The notes: generated from the letters alone by a model not told the origin. Counted from the stretch's first letter, positions 1-10,038 are shown. The stretch: DNA of 64,000 bases from Bacillus sp. AFS055030 (GCF_002574545.1 NZ_NUGT01000021.1:37802-101801), one strand, 5' to 3'. Made by a program: numbers and translations.

Positions 1-2
1 TT

Positions 3-245
3 CGTGCAACTGATACTAGGGGAATGAAAGTACCTCATTGCTATTGTGCACCAAGAGAGAAATATACAGTTTCTATTTTAAATAATCGAAGTGCACAATA
101 TGAGGGAGAGGTACAAATTTCATTAAAAGATTTAGGACAATCCGTTGAACATAATGTCATTGGATTTGTTCATCCTTTTGCATACGATTTAATGCCGTAT
201 CTTTTAGCCGGCAAAAATAAATTTCGATTAGTTGAATATAAGTAA
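3..245 (+). CDS. C-terminal part of a possible MupG-like (DUF871) protein, cut by window edge
   Basis: The reading frame is open from the first bases of the window to a TAA at 243-245, so this is the last 80 or so residues of a longer protein and the internal ATG at 24 is not its start. The visible part looks like a small beta-rich C-terminal domain, with a GEVQISLKDL stretch followed by HNVIG and a FRLVE end. That pattern resembles my recollection of the C-terminal cyclophilin-like domain of DUF871 proteins, which include 6-phospho-N-acetylmuramidases. The genes that follow, a sugar nucleotidyltransferase and a SIS-domain protein, fit amino-sugar metabolism. The family assignment is tentative because the diagnostic N-terminal barrel lies outside the window. 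Confidence 0.4.
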   Translation, partial: RATDTRGMKVPHCYCAPREKYTVSILNNRSAQYEGEVQISLKDLGQSVEHNVIGFVHPFAYDLMPYLLAGKNKFRLVEYK

Positions 246-271
246 AAAATTTATATAGTCGAGGTATCAGA

Positions 272-1639
272 ATGGTAAAAAGTGCAGTAATTCTTGCAGC
301 AGGCAAAGGGAGTAAAATGAATCCTTTTAGCGCAGTTCGCTCCAAAACAGCAATAAAAATCGCTGGTAAGCCATTAATTCGTTATAATATTGAATCCATT
401 GTAGCAATGGGAATAGAAGACATTGTTGTTGTTGTTAATGAGGAACATCAAAGAGAAATTGAGAATCTTCTATTCGACATAAAGAATGTTAAATTTGTAG
501 TAGATCAATCAAATATAGGAAGTGCGGAAAGTTTAGTAAAAGGGGTTGAGAAACTTTCAAGTACTGAGGAGTTTCTCGTTCTTTACGGCGATACGATTGT
601 CGAACGAAAGGATCTGGAGCAATTAGCTAGTTCCAACAAACCTACCGTTTTGTTGAAAAAATTAGAAGAGTCGTCAAGGAATTGGATCGGCGCGAGTATA
701 AAGGATGGATTTGTTCTGTCAATTGGAGCGCACTACCGTGGCGACAGTATTACCCATCAATTCGCAGGATTTCTTTTTGATGAGTTATTACTGGAAGAAG
801 TGAAAAGAACGCCTGATTATTTTCCGAATGTAAAAGTAGGAGTGGGTGCTCCGAAAGAACAATACATCGAAGCTGCACTTCTAATATCACTTGAGAAAAC
901 AAAATTACAAGCGATTGAGTGTAATGGCCATTTCTTTGATATAGATAAGCCATGGCATATGTTAGAAGCGAATGAATATATGGTGAATCATTTTTGTAAT
1001 GCATTAAAAGAAAACGACCTAGCGGAAGGTGCAACAATTTCTGAAAATGCAACCATTCATGGTCACGTAAAGCTTGGTAAGAATTCCTCAATTGGTGATC
1101 GAGTTGTCATTCACGGTAACCTAATTGTAGGTGATCATACAATTATTGATAATGGTGCGATTCTTAATGGAAATGCGGTTATTGGTGATCATACTGCCAT
1201 TCGTAATTATTGTATGATTTATGATGGAGTTTCAATTGGGTCGCATTGTATATTCGACCATTGTGCAGAGTTCCTTGGCGGAATGGTAATGGATAAGGTA
1301 TATCTTTACCACTATGGCGAGTTTTATGGTGCAATAGGCAGTTATACGGATATCGGTGCAGCAACGGTTTGTGGAACATTACGCTTTGATGATGGGGAAA
1401 CTGAGCACATTGTAAATGGACGGAAAGAAATACCTTTACATTTTTCAAATGCAGCGTATCTTGGTGATTATTGTAGAACTGGTGTGAACACGATTATTAT
1501 GCCTGGATGTAAAATAGGTGCTTATAGCGTGTTAGGAGCAGGTGCAATCATCGATAAAGATATTGAACAAAATAGTCTTGTTTTCGTAAAACAAGATCTC
1601 GTTATAAAAAAATGGAGTGAAAAGAAGTACGGTTGGTAA
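272..1639 (+). CDS. GlmU-like sugar-1-phosphate nucleotidyltransferase with left-handed beta-helix
   Basis: This is a 455-residue two-domain protein. Residues 1-230 form a nucleotidyltransferase Rossmann domain with the signature LAAGKGSKM near residue 8 and a GKPLI motif near residue 32. From about residue 255 on, hexapeptide-repeat sequence (I-G-D-H-T, I-G-S-H-C and similar) predicts a left-handed parallel beta-helix. The length equals that of GlmU (about 456), but the N-terminus looks more like dual-function Glc-1-P/GlcNAc-1-P nucleotidylyltransferases than Bacillus GlmU, so it is probably a paralogue that activates a sugar or amino-sugar phosphate. It starts 26 bp after the preceding gene and is followed 33 bp later by a SIS-domain gene, probably one operon. 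The exact sugar cannot be read from the sequence. Confidence 0.8.
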   Translation: MVKSAVILAAGKGSKMNPFSAVRSKTAIKIAGKPLIRYNIESIVAMGIEDIVVVVNEEHQREIENLLFDIKNVKFVVDQSNIGSAESLVKGVEKLSSTEEFLVLYGDTIVERKDLEQLASSNKPTVLLKKLEESSRNWIGASIKDGFVLSIGAHYRGDSITHQFAGFLFDELLLEEVKRTPDYFPNVKVGVGAPKEQYIEAALLISLEKTKLQAIECNGHFFDIDKPWHMLEANEYMVNHFCNALKENDLAEGATISENATIHGHVKLGKNSSIGDRVVIHGNLIVGDHTIIDNGAILNGNAVIGDHTAIRNYCMIYDGVSIGSHCIFDHCAEFLGGMVMDKVYLYHYGEFYGAIGSYTDIGAATVCGTLRFDDGETEHIVNGRKEIPLHFSNAAYLGDYCRTGVNTIIMPGCKIGAYSVLGAGAIIDKDIEQNSLVFVKQDLVIKKWSEKKYGW

Positions 1640-1672
1640 TTTTATTAAATCAATTAAAGAAGGTATTCATTT

Positions 1673-2389
1673 ATGGAGAATTATTTTAAGTATGTAATGG
1701 CAAATCTCGAAAAACTATATACGACACAGAATCAAAAAATAGATGAAGCGGCAACTTGTATTTTTGAAGCCATTCAAAATGGTGGTCGCTTCCTTGTTAC
1801 AGGTTCGGGTCATTCACATATGTTTGCTGAAGAATTTTATGTAAGAGCGGGTGGATTTGCGGAGGTCTCACCAATTTTGCCGAATGAGTTTTTTTTACAT
1901 GACCATCCATTAAAAAGTACTGTGATCGAACGATTAGAGGCTTATGCAAAGGTAATTTTCGATTTATACAAAATAAGCTCAAAAGATATTCTTGTGATTG
2001 CTTCCAATTCAGGGAGAAATGGAATGACGGTTGAACTTGCAAAAATGACACAGGAATGCGGTGCAAAGGTAATTGCTTTTACAAATCCAAATCATCCAGA
2101 AGGTTCTAAATCAAGACATAGTAGCGGAAAATACCTTTGCGATTTTAGTGATGTAGTCATAGATAATTGTACCGGACCTGGAGATGCTTCCTTTTATGTA
2201 GAAGAAGCAAATACAGGGATGGGGGCAACTTCAACAATGGCTGGAGCCTTTGTTGCGCAATCAATTTCTATATTATTAGCAAAAAAATATCATCAAGCTG
2301 GATTAAAACCACCTGTTTTTAAAAGTTCTAATGTAGATGGTGGAGATGAGTGGAATAAAGAATTATTTGCAAAATACTATGGTGTTTAA
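1673..2389 (+). CDS. SIS-domain (sugar isomerase) protein, UPF0309/COG4821 type
   Basis: This 238-residue soluble protein has a single SIS phosphosugar-binding fold. The glycine-rich strand-turn GGRFLVTGSGHSHMFAEE lies near residue 37 and the second phosphate loop ASNSGRNGMT near residue 108. An HDHPLKSTVIER stretch is typical of the UPF0309 family. Family members bind or isomerise a phosphosugar, but their substrate is generally not established. Its place behind a nucleotidyltransferase and a possible MupG-like gene suggests amino-sugar or cell-wall sugar recycling, in which MurQ-like SIS etherases also take part. This protein is shorter than MurQ (about 300 residues) and should not be called MurQ. 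It is the last gene of the leading operon. Confidence 0.75.
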   Translation: MENYFKYVMANLEKLYTTQNQKIDEAATCIFEAIQNGGRFLVTGSGHSHMFAEEFYVRAGGFAEVSPILPNEFFLHDHPLKSTVIERLEAYAKVIFDLYKISSKDILVIASNSGRNGMTVELAKMTQECGAKVIAFTNPNHPEGSKSRHSSGKYLCDFSDVVIDNCTGPGDASFYVEEANTGMGATSTMAGAFVAQSISILLAKKYHQAGLKPPVFKSSNVDGGDEWNKELFAKYYGV

Positions 2390-2886
2390 TTTATGCTTTT
2401 TAATGTTTCTCAAAATTTAACAAAAAAATAAGATTAATCGACTACCCTTTAAGATCTTTGAATTTAAGAATCAAAAGGTATGCTTTTAAAATTCACTGAT
2501 TCGTTTTTGCGTTCCCAGTTTATGGGTGCGCTTTTTCGCGTTTGACAGATTAAAGTGCTAACCACGTCTTACAGAATTTCTAATACATTGTTAAGAAATG
2601 CTTAACTCAATAAAATGCGGAATCCCTTATTTTTAGTACTTTTGTTGTAAGATAAGGATTTTTTTTGTATTCAAAAAAATAAAAACGAATGTTGTTAGTA
2701 AAATGTTCCTGTATTTTATAGCAGGTCTTAGGTCGTATTATAACATTGGAAGTTCGCATGACTTATGAACTAGGCTTATTTGTTTTAAATTGCGAACTAT
2801 TTTGGAAAAATTCAAACTGTTAAATAGATTTACTGGAAAGTAAACTTAAAATACTAGATTAGGCATCTAGGGTGGTGAGGTAATAT
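2390..2886. other. Intergenic gap with one terminator and an operator-like inverted repeat
   Basis: About 500 bp of AT-rich DNA separates the leading operon from the PRD regulator. It holds a probable terminator (2621-2667) and an 8-bp inverted repeat AGTTCGCA/TGCGAACT at 2751-2758 and 2791-2798, about 90 bp before the regulator start. The repeat could be an operator. No convincing reading frame was seen. Confidence 0.5.
2621..2667 (+). terminator. Probable Rho-independent terminator of the leading sugar operon
   Basis: AATCC(C)TTAT at 2621-2630 pairs with ATAAGGATT at 2652-2660, with one bulged base, and is followed directly by a run of eight T. It lies 230 bp after the SIS gene, so it may end a long 3' tail. 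Confidence 0.55.
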
Positions 2887-4827
2887 ATGCGAAGAGATTT
2901 AATTTTGCAATTTTTGTATCAAAAAGGAAAATCACTAACTTCACAAGAGCTTGAATCAGAATTCGCTATTTCAAATCGTACATTACGAAATGAATTAAAA
3001 GAACTAAACGCGATTGGAGAAAAGTCCGGATTTGTGATTCAGAAAAAACGTGGTGAGGGCTATTTACTTCATATCGAAAACCAAGAGTTGGTTCAAACGT
3101 ATATGAATGAAATAGATGGAGCATTGGCACCAGATTTACCCCGTGTTCGAGTGAATAATATTATTATGCTTTTACTTCAAACAACAGAGTTTCAAACGAT
3201 CGATATGTTTGCTGATAGTCTAATGATTAGCAGATCGACAGTTTTTACCGACATGATTGAAGTTGAAAAGCAAGTAAGGATTTTTGATTTAAAAGTAGAA
3301 ACAAAATCACGCTATGGGGTTCGTTTACTTGGGGATGAAACGAATTTTAGAAGAGCGTTTTCCTACTTCCTAAGTCAAAAAGAAACAGGATTGTTAAAAA
3401 AATCAAATTATCAAACTTTTGAGAAAGCGTTTCCATTTGAGGAAATTCGAGCTGTTTTGAGTGAAGAAGTACAGAATAATCAACTGAAATTAAGTTATTT
3501 TGCACTTGAGAATATTTTATTGCACATCCAAGTACTCTCTTTTCGAGTAACTCAACACAACTTTATCTTGCCTAATCAAGAAAAAAAATTAGATGTTTCT
3601 CTAATCAAACCATCGTTTATGAATATAGCAAAGAGAATTTGTGAAATTCTTTCTGAACTATATCATGTCGTATTACCAGAAAGTGAAATTATCTATTTAG
3701 CTGCACATATAAGTGGTAAATCGAGTGTTGACGATATTGAGGAACATGAAAAAAATGACTTGAAGCAAAAACTAACGAATTGTTTGGAAAGATTAGATCA
3801 AACATTTTTAACTCAGTTTTCAGGTGATCAGCAACTTTTAAATACGATGATCATGCACATGTATCCATTGTTAAGAAGATTATATTTCAATTTAAAGCTT
3901 ACGAATCCATTGATAAATGATGTATATAGTAGGTATTCAGACGTGTTTATGATTGCCTTAAATTTTTCTGAAATGATTAAGGAAATTTGGGGATTCGAAC
4001 TTTCTAGTGATGAAATGGGTTACATTACAATGCATTTAGCAGCTCACGTAGAAAGGGAGAAACAAAAACAACTAAGTTCCTACAAAAAAATTCTACTATC
4101 GTACGGATTGGGAGCGGGATCGGCCGATTTAATGAAAATGAAACTTGAAGCACTTTTTCAAGGGGCAAAGATTGATGTCGTTCTGTACAGCGAGCTTCAG
4201 TTAATAAATCTTGAAGAATATGATTTATTAGTTTCATCGACTTCGATTCCATTTGATACGATTTCGATTCCGTATATTCAAGTAGCACCAATACTTACTG
4301 AAACGGATGTTCAAAGAATTCGACGTGCGCTTACTAGATACCCGGCTAATAAAGTTAAAGAAGATGTACCAACACTTTTATCTTTATTTCATACAGATTT
4401 GTTTTATATAGAAGAAAGCAAAGAGTTGTTTGACTACAAAGCCTTTATTAAAGAAAAGGCAAAAAGAGTGGTTGAACTAGGATTTGCACCACCTAACTAT
4501 CCTGATTTAGTTGTCGACCGTGAAGAAAAAATATCGACGATACTACAAAACGGAATTGCAGCGCCACATGCATTGAAAATGGTTGCGATCCAAGATTCAA
4601 TCAGTGTGGTGATCTTTAAAAACCCACCGATAATCGATGGAAAAGTTGTACAAATCCTATTTTTAATTAATCTTCGTGCCGGAGACTTGTTTTTACACAA
4701 AGAGTTAAGTCGATTATTTTTACACTTAATGGATTACCCCGAGACGAAGCAGAAAGTATTAAAATCAAACAATTTCAACGATTTTCAATATGAAATCTCT
4801 AAAATCTTGTTTCAGTATGGTTCGTAA
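2887..4827 (+). CDS. LicR/ManR-type PRD transcriptional activator
   Basis: This 646-residue regulator has the order HTH (residues 1-60), a second helical DNA-binding-like segment, two PTS regulation domains (about 190-400), an EIIB-like domain (about 405-490) and an EIIA (mannitol/fructose type) domain (about 500-646). PRD histidines are visible in YLAAHISGK and MHLAAHVERE, and the EIIA active histidine in GIAAPHA. In LicR-type proteins these are phosphorylated by HPr and PTS enzymes to tune activity. The EIIB-like loop reads LLSYGLGAGS, so the usual phosphorylatable cysteine is absent. The next operon carries a cellobiose-type PTS, its probable target. The start has a GGTGAGG site a few bases upstream. 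Confidence 0.88.
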   Translation: MRRDLILQFLYQKGKSLTSQELESEFAISNRTLRNELKELNAIGEKSGFVIQKKRGEGYLLHIENQELVQTYMNEIDGALAPDLPRVRVNNIIMLLLQTTEFQTIDMFADSLMISRSTVFTDMIEVEKQVRIFDLKVETKSRYGVRLLGDETNFRRAFSYFLSQKETGLLKKSNYQTFEKAFPFEEIRAVLSEEVQNNQLKLSYFALENILLHIQVLSFRVTQHNFILPNQEKKLDVSLIKPSFMNIAKRICEILSELYHVVLPESEIIYLAAHISGKSSVDDIEEHEKNDLKQKLTNCLERLDQTFLTQFSGDQQLLNTMIMHMYPLLRRLYFNLKLTNPLINDVYSRYSDVFMIALNFSEMIKEIWGFELSSDEMGYITMHLAAHVEREKQKQLSSYKKILLSYGLGAGSADLMKMKLEALFQGAKIDVVLYSELQLINLEEYDLLVSSTSIPFDTISIPYIQVAPILTETDVQRIRRALTRYPANKVKEDVPTLLSLFHTDLFYIEESKELFDYKAFIKEKAKRVVELGFAPPNYPDLVVDREEKISTILQNGIAAPHALKMVAIQDSISVVIFKNPPIIDGKVVQILFLINLRAGDLFLHKELSRLFLHLMDYPETKQKVLKSNNFNDFQYEISKILFQYGS

Positions 4828-4834
4828 TGAAGTA

Positions 4835-4873
4835 GCGATCATTCTAAAAAAATCAACCTAGTGGGATGGTCGC
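4835..4873 (+). other. Stem-loop after the PRD regulator, no U-tract
   Basis: GCGATCATTC (4835-4844) can pair with GGATGGTCGC (4864-4873) in RNA, counting two G-U pairs. No T-run follows, so it is at best a weak terminator or an RNA processing signal. Confidence 0.35.
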
Positions 4874-4924
4874 AATCATATGCGAATCAACATTCATATT
4901 ATCATTTGGCTTTTGTAGATAATG

Positions 4925-4939
4925 TTGAAAACGGTTACT
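4925..4939 (+). promoter_or_regulatory. Near-consensus cre site (CcpA operator)
   Basis: TTGAAAACGGTTACT matches the cre consensus (W)TGNAANCGNWNNCW at every fixed position. It sits 40 bp before the start of the secreted-protein gene, next to a GATAAT -10-like box at 4918-4923, a position where CcpA would block transcription. It predicts glucose repression of the whole PTS operon. Confidence 0.75.
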
Positions 4940-4979
4940 CACAAAAAATAATAAAATAAATTATTTCGGAGGAAGATTA

Positions 4980-7900
4980 ATGAAAAGAAATAAATGGTTT
5001 TTGGGTAGAGCTTTACCAGCATCAGTATTAGTAGCTTCAATGTTTGCAGGTAGTTTTAATAGTGTAGTAGTTAAAGCTGCTCCTACTGTTTCAACTCAAT
5101 CTACTGTAGCTCCAATTTCAACCGGAACTAAGATTTATATGACAACGACAGAGATCACTCATGCAAAACCAGCTAATTTAGATACAACAAAGCCAGTAAA
5201 ATGGACAACATCTGATCCATATGTTGCATATGTTGATATGATTGGAAACGCGAAAGGAGATTATAGCGGAAAAATTTTAGGGATATCTGGTGGTACGGCA
5301 AGAATCACTGGTACCGGAGTAGATACGAATGGTAATGCAACAACTGTGAATATTACTGTTACTGTAAGTGAGACACAGTCATCTACTAATCTTGAAAAAG
5401 TTGTTTACTATTATAACGCTGGGGATTCAAATATTCCAGCAGCACTAAAAGATTCAAAATGGGAAACAACAAATATTCCTACCGCACCATCAGGAGCTAA
5501 ATTCCCATCTAAGAACTATGTTGGCTACGTTAATGGAGAAAATGACGTAAAATGGTTGATTTCTAAAGATACTTTAATCAAGTCAAACGATAAAATTATT
5601 CTTGGTGACGAAAAACCTCATGGCGTAATTACTGGTATCGTATCGGATGCAATTACACTTTACGATCCAAACTTAGCACCAGCAGATCAAATTCAGTATC
5701 TACAAGGTGGAAGATATATTCCTCAAACTGGTGGATCTTCAGGTTCTGGTACTAATAATTCAGGTGCAGCTGCAACTTATAACGCCAAAGAAGTGATTAC
5801 AAACATTATGCCAGATGGAAATAATGGACTTTGGGTTCTAGGTGAAAAAGGTAATGCAACGCATATCGTTAGAAAACAAATGTCGCTAATGGGTAAATCG
5901 TTATTACAAACCGAGGTTTCTAGAAACTACACGGATCGATTTGGATTCCAATCTGGGAATATGAGATTCAATTCACAAGCGGATATGATTAAAGCGCTTA
6001 TGACTGCTGATAAAGATGCAGGCAGAGGCAACTACGATACAGATAATGATGGTCTTTGGACGACAATGTATGCTTCTGGAGAAATCTGGAGATACAACTA
6101 CATGAAAGAAAACTTTGGAGAATCTGATGCTAGAACAAAAGACGCAAAAGCATCTGCTATTCGTGCAGTTGAATCAATCGTAACGCTTGGTTATGTATCT
6201 GGTACCCAATTAAAAGTTACATCTAAAAACAATGTAAATGACTATGTGTATGTTGTTAACTCTTATGGTGGAAACGTATCAACAATCGAAGAAGCAAAAG
6301 CATGGCTAGCTGAAAACGAAGGGAAGCCAGTTTATGTTGATGAAAACGGTAAGTATACATTAGATCACACAAAAAAACCTGCTGCATCTGGTTTCTTTGC
6401 AAGGTCATATAAAGTTAACACAAGTAACAATGGTGCAACAACTCCAGAAGCTGAAACTTGGGATAATGCATGGATAAAAAAGAAGGTTGGACAAACAACA
6501 GATATAAATGGAAAAACAGTTTACTACAATGTCGCAGGAGCTTTCAAAAATGGAACTAATCCTGCTCTTAAAGCTTATGACACAGTTGCTGTACCTCCAC
6601 GTTTAACAAATATATTTGCAAGCCAAAATGAAGGTTTAGATGCTGATACAAAAGCTTTAGACTCAAATAAAGTCGTTTACAAAGCAACAACTTCTACTGA
6701 TGAATTAGTAGGTCATTATTTTACGCTTGATTTAGCATATAAAGCGTTCAAAGATGAAGATCCAGAACTAGCAGCGTTAATCAAAAATAATATGATTAAC
6801 CATACAAATGCATTAATTCTAAATAACTATTTCCAATTGACTGTAAATGGCGAGAATCCAACTGAATCTCGTTTTGATGAGGGAACGATTCGTGGAAATG
6901 GATTAAATGTTCCAAATGCTCCAACTAGATGGGCAAATTTGAATCCGGAATACCTTGATGGTAATAAAGATGCATGGGGAAGAGACGCAGACTATGAAGA
7001 TGGTCCATTAAATGCACAATTACTTTTACAAGCACTTGCAGTCGCAAAAGATTTTGGCGGGTATACATCTAAAGAAAAAGAACTCCTTAAAGCTCAGGGC
7101 ATAGATGTTGTTGAACCACTAGATTTTGCAAACGAATACAAAGTAATGAATGGCCAAAAGGCTACAAAAAAAGCTAATGAACACAATGATTTTGAAGTAA
7201 GATACCCAAAAACACACAACTCGAAATCGATGCTTGATATGTCATTGCAATATCTTGCAAGATACTTTGGTATTGCTGCTCATAACGGAGATGATATTGG
7301 TGTTAGCGGTGTAACTCATGAATCATACATGAACTATTCTGACGAAGAAGAAGAAGCACTAGCTTATTACACATTATCTCACCATGCTGATCAGTTTAAC
7401 GGAGACGAAATCTTAGAAGGTATGAATCAATGGTGGACAAATGAAAAGAGAGAGAAAAACCCATTTATGACAACTTTCTATGCAGCTTCTCTAGGTGCAT
7501 TGAAAGCTAAAGGGATTGATATCGGAAATGCACAAGTTGACCTTGCTGGTTCAGAGTGGCAAATGTCTCGCATCCCTAACAATTTCATGAACTTTGATGT
7601 ATTATCAGCAAACAGAAATGACGTAACACATGTAGCGCCGAATCTTATGGTTGATCAATTAATTCCACGTGATGAAGTTATGATGTCTAAGTACAACACG
7701 AATATTTTCGGAACGATGGATCGTAGAACGATTGACTCTGGTAACAGTTTAACAATGGAATCTTCAACTGTAATCTCAATGCCATACTGGATCACTCAAA
7801 ATCCTGAGGATGTTGCTTATGTAGAAAAGTTAGGTTCAAAAGTGACTAAACCTGTAAATAAAGGTACAGAAAGCTTAAGTTATCCAACGAACATTGCAAA

Positions 7901-8606
7901 GATGAATCCTCATGCGAAATATAATGAAGACACACATACATTTACGATTAATGTTGGTGAATCGGTTAGACTTGATGCAAAAACAACTGGCTATACTCGA
8001 AATGTGTCTTGGGCAACGGATGCTTGGGATCAAGCAGGATACAAAAATGGATTACCATCACAAATCAATGCCAAACCAGATGTATCACAAGTGATTGACC
8101 TAAGAAATATAGCAACTTATGGTGATGAAGGTAATGTAAAACCAACCGACTTAAGTGTAAATGGCGAGTACTATGGGGCATACGCAACAGGCTTAAAACC
8201 AGGAACTTGTACGGTATCGGCATATGTTATTGATGGTTTCTTTAGAACACCGAAAAAAATCACTTATACAATCAATGTTGTTGATCCGATGAAATCAACT
8301 GGTAAAATTGCTCCTACAAAGTTGGACAAGAACTCTTTTGCATATCCAAGCTGGTTAAAAAATGCAATGGCTGAAAAAGGATTAAATACAGATGGAAACA
8401 AATTTATAGAAGTTAGTTACGAATCATCATCTCCAGACGATGTAGCTGTTGATGCGGATGGAAAAGTAACATATAAAACAAATAAATCAGCTACTATCAC
8501 TGCGACGGTTGTATACTCTGCAATGACATTGAATGGAGATCCACAATTTGCAAATGATAGTCACGTGATGACGTTTGTACGCACAGTATCTAAGGATGCT
8601 AAATAA
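4980..8606 (+). CDS. Large secreted Ig-like protein with probable (alpha/alpha)6 glycan-active domain
   Basis: This 1208-residue protein has a Sec signal peptide (KRNK, hydrophobic core, cleavage near VVVKA-APT around residue 34). A bacterial Ig-like (Big_2) domain follows at about 45-130. The segments TDNDGLWTTMYASGEIWRYNY (near residue 355) and, far downstream, MNYSDEEEEALAYYTLSHHA and NPFMTTFYAA recall the helical, probably six-hairpin, domain in many large secreted proteins of polysaccharide loci. Further Ig-like segments occupy about 980-1208. There is no sorting signal, so it is probably released. It leads the operon for a cellobiose/lichenan PTS and GH4 enzyme, which suggests it attacks the outside polysaccharide. 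No catalytic residues could be assigned, so hydrolase or lyase activity is inference. Confidence 0.7.
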   Translation: MKRNKWFLGRALPASVLVASMFAGSFNSVVVKAAPTVSTQSTVAPISTGTKIYMTTTEITHAKPANLDTTKPVKWTTSDPYVAYVDMIGNAKGDYSGKILGISGGTARITGTGVDTNGNATTVNITVTVSETQSSTNLEKVVYYYNAGDSNIPAALKDSKWETTNIPTAPSGAKFPSKNYVGYVNGENDVKWLISKDTLIKSNDKIILGDEKPHGVITGIVSDAITLYDPNLAPADQIQYLQGGRYIPQTGGSSGSGTNNSGAAATYNAKEVITNIMPDGNNGLWVLGEKGNATHIVRKQMSLMGKSLLQTEVSRNYTDRFGFQSGNMRFNSQADMIKALMTADKDAGRGNYDTDNDGLWTTMYASGEIWRYNYMKENFGESDARTKDAKASAIRAVESIVTLGYVSGTQLKVTSKNNVNDYVYVVNSYGGNVSTIEEAKAWLAENEGKPVYVDENGKYTLDHTKKPAASGFFARSYKVNTSNNGATTPEAETWDNAWIKKKVGQTTDINGKTVYYNVAGAFKNGTNPALKAYDTVAVPPRLTNIFASQNEGLDADTKALDSNKVVYKATTSTDELVGHYFTLDLAYKAFKDEDPELAALIKNNMINHTNALILNNYFQLTVNGENPTESRFDEGTIRGNGLNVPNAPTRWANLNPEYLDGNKDAWGRDADYEDGPLNAQLLLQALAVAKDFGGYTSKEKELLKAQGIDVVEPLDFANEYKVMNGQKATKKANEHNDFEVRYPKTHNSKSMLDMSLQYLARYFGIAAHNGDDIGVSGVTHESYMNYSDEEEEALAYYTLSHHADQFNGDEILEGMNQWWTNEKREKNPFMTTFYAASLGALKAKGIDIGNAQVDLAGSEWQMSRIPNNFMNFDVLSANRNDVTHVAPNLMVDQLIPRDEVMMSKYNTNIFGTMDRRTIDSGNSLTMESSTVISMPYWITQNPEDVAYVEKLGSKVTKPVNKGTESLSYPTNIAKMNPHAKYNEDTHTFTINVGESVRLDAKTTGYTRNVSWATDAWDQAGYKNGLPSQINAKPDVSQVIDLRNIATYGDEGNVKPTDLSVNGEYYGAYATGLKPGTCTVSAYVIDGFFRTPKKITYTINVVDPMKSTGKIAPTKLDKNSFAYPSWLKNAMAEKGLNTDGNKFIEVSYESSSPDDVAVDADGKVTYKTNKSATITATVVYSAMTLNGDPQFANDSHVMTFVRTVSKDAK

Positions 8607-8667
8607 AAGTATCTGTTATTAAATTCAAACATTAAAGATTATTTACTAAAAGAAATAAATTCTAAAA

Positions 8668-8707
8668 GGATCTTGGTATATGGGAAATTCATGATTTACC
8701 AAGATCC
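8668..8707 (+). other. Perfect 11-bp intercistronic stem-loop
   Basis: GGATCTTGGTA (8668-8678) and TACCAAGATCC (8697-8707) form a perfect stem with an 18-nt loop and no T-run. It lies between the secreted-protein gene and the PTS IIC gene and ends 26 bp before the IIC start. It may be a stability or processing hairpin that sets different mRNA levels. Confidence 0.6.
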
Positions 8708-8733
8708 GAATTCCTTAGAGAGGGGATAACGAA

Positions 8734-10038
8734 ATGAACAGTAAATTTTTTGAAAAAAAATTCTTACCGATCGCTTCGAAAATAGGTAATCAAAGACACT
8801 TACTTGCTTTGCGTGACGGTATTATGTTTGCCATGCCACTAATGATCATTGGTTCATTTTTCATTATCGTAGCTTGGTTAGAAGCAGAGTGGTACCAAAA
8901 CTTTATGTCAAAAGTGTTTGGCGAAAATTGGAATGCTTTTGGAGATATCGTTTATAACGGTTCAATGGGGATTATCGCTTTAGTTGCAGTATTTGGCGTA
9001 GCTTATTCCTTAGCAAGTAGTTATAAGGTCGACAAAAAGAATATTGATGGAGTTCCAGCTGGAGTATTAGCATTAGCAAGTTATTTAATTGTTAATATTA
9101 TGAGCACTTTCAAAGATGGTAAGGAAACTGTATCTGCATGGTCACCTGATCTATTTGGTGCACAATACTTGTTTGTTGGATTAATCATTGCCATTATTAC
9201 TGCTGAAATATATCGTTACTTCTTACAAAAGAAGATCATCATTACGTTACCAGATACTGTACCGCCAACAGTTTCACGTTCATTTACGGCGCTTATTCCT
9301 GGTTTTGTGATTATCCTTTTCTTCTTACTAGTTCGATACGGATTTAGTCATACTGGATGGGGAGATTTTGCAACGTTTGTTCATAAAGTTGTAACACAAC
9401 CATTTACAATTTTAGGTTCAACTTATATTGGTACACTTGTCGCTTGTTTAATGGAACATCTTTTATGGAGCTTTGGGATCCACGGTTCTTCGATTATCAC
9501 ATCTGTTATGGAACCAATTTGGATTACAAATGCTGATGCGAACTTGGCAGCAGTTAAAGCAGGTAAAGAATTACCACATATTATTACGTATACATTCTAT
9601 GAGAATGGGATCTGGATGGGTGGATCTGGAGCTACTTTACCAGTAGCAATCTATATGACATTTTTAGCGAAGTCAAAACTTCTTAAGAAGGTAGGACGTC
9701 TAGCGATTGGACCATCGATCTTTAACGTAAATGAGCCAATTATGTTTGGTGTTCCAATTGTTTTAAATCCATTTTTAATGATTCCTTATATTCTAGCGCC
9801 AGTAGCAGTGTTAACAGTGACTTACTTTGGTACGGCAATGGGAATATTCCCACATACGACTGGAACGATTATCCCGTGGACAACCCCATATTTCATAAGT
9901 GGTTATTTAATGACGGGTGGTAAGATTATGGGTGTAGTCATGCAATTAGTAGCTTTTGCAGTGGCTTCGGCAATTTGGTTCCCATTCATTAGAATGTGGG
10001 ATAAGAAAAATTTAGAATTAGAGAATACTAGTAAATAA
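8734..10038 (+). CDS. licC: PTS cellobiose/lichenan-type transporter subunit IIC
   Basis: This 434-residue integral membrane protein belongs to the lactose/cellobiose PTS IIC family. It starts FFEKKFLPIASKIGNQRHL and continues with RDGIMFAMPLMIIGS, both typical of CelB/LicC, and has about ten hydrophobic segments. The LWSFGIHG stretch near residue 245 and NEPIMFGVPIVLNP near residue 330 are the conserved substrate-channel segments. It would import a beta-linked disaccharide with phosphorylation by the IIB and IIA proteins encoded just downstream. AGAGAGGGG lies ahead of the ATG. Substrate is inferred from family and from the GH4 partner; chitobiose-type sugars are an alternative. Confidence 0.92.
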   Translation: MNSKFFEKKFLPIASKIGNQRHLLALRDGIMFAMPLMIIGSFFIIVAWLEAEWYQNFMSKVFGENWNAFGDIVYNGSMGIIALVAVFGVAYSLASSYKVDKKNIDGVPAGVLALASYLIVNIMSTFKDGKETVSAWSPDLFGAQYLFVGLIIAIITAEIYRYFLQKKIIITLPDTVPPTVSRSFTALIPGFVIILFFLLVRYGFSHTGWGDFATFVHKVVTQPFTILGSTYIGTLVACLMEHLLWSFGIHGSSIITSVMEPIWITNADANLAAVKAGKELPHIITYTFYENGIWMGGSGATLPVAIYMTFLAKSKLLKKVGRLAIGPSIFNVNEPIMFGVPIVLNPFLMIPYILAPVAVLTVTYFGTAMGIFPHTTGTIIPWTTPYFISGYLMTGGKIMGVVMQLVAFAVASAIWFPFIRMWDKKNLELENTSK

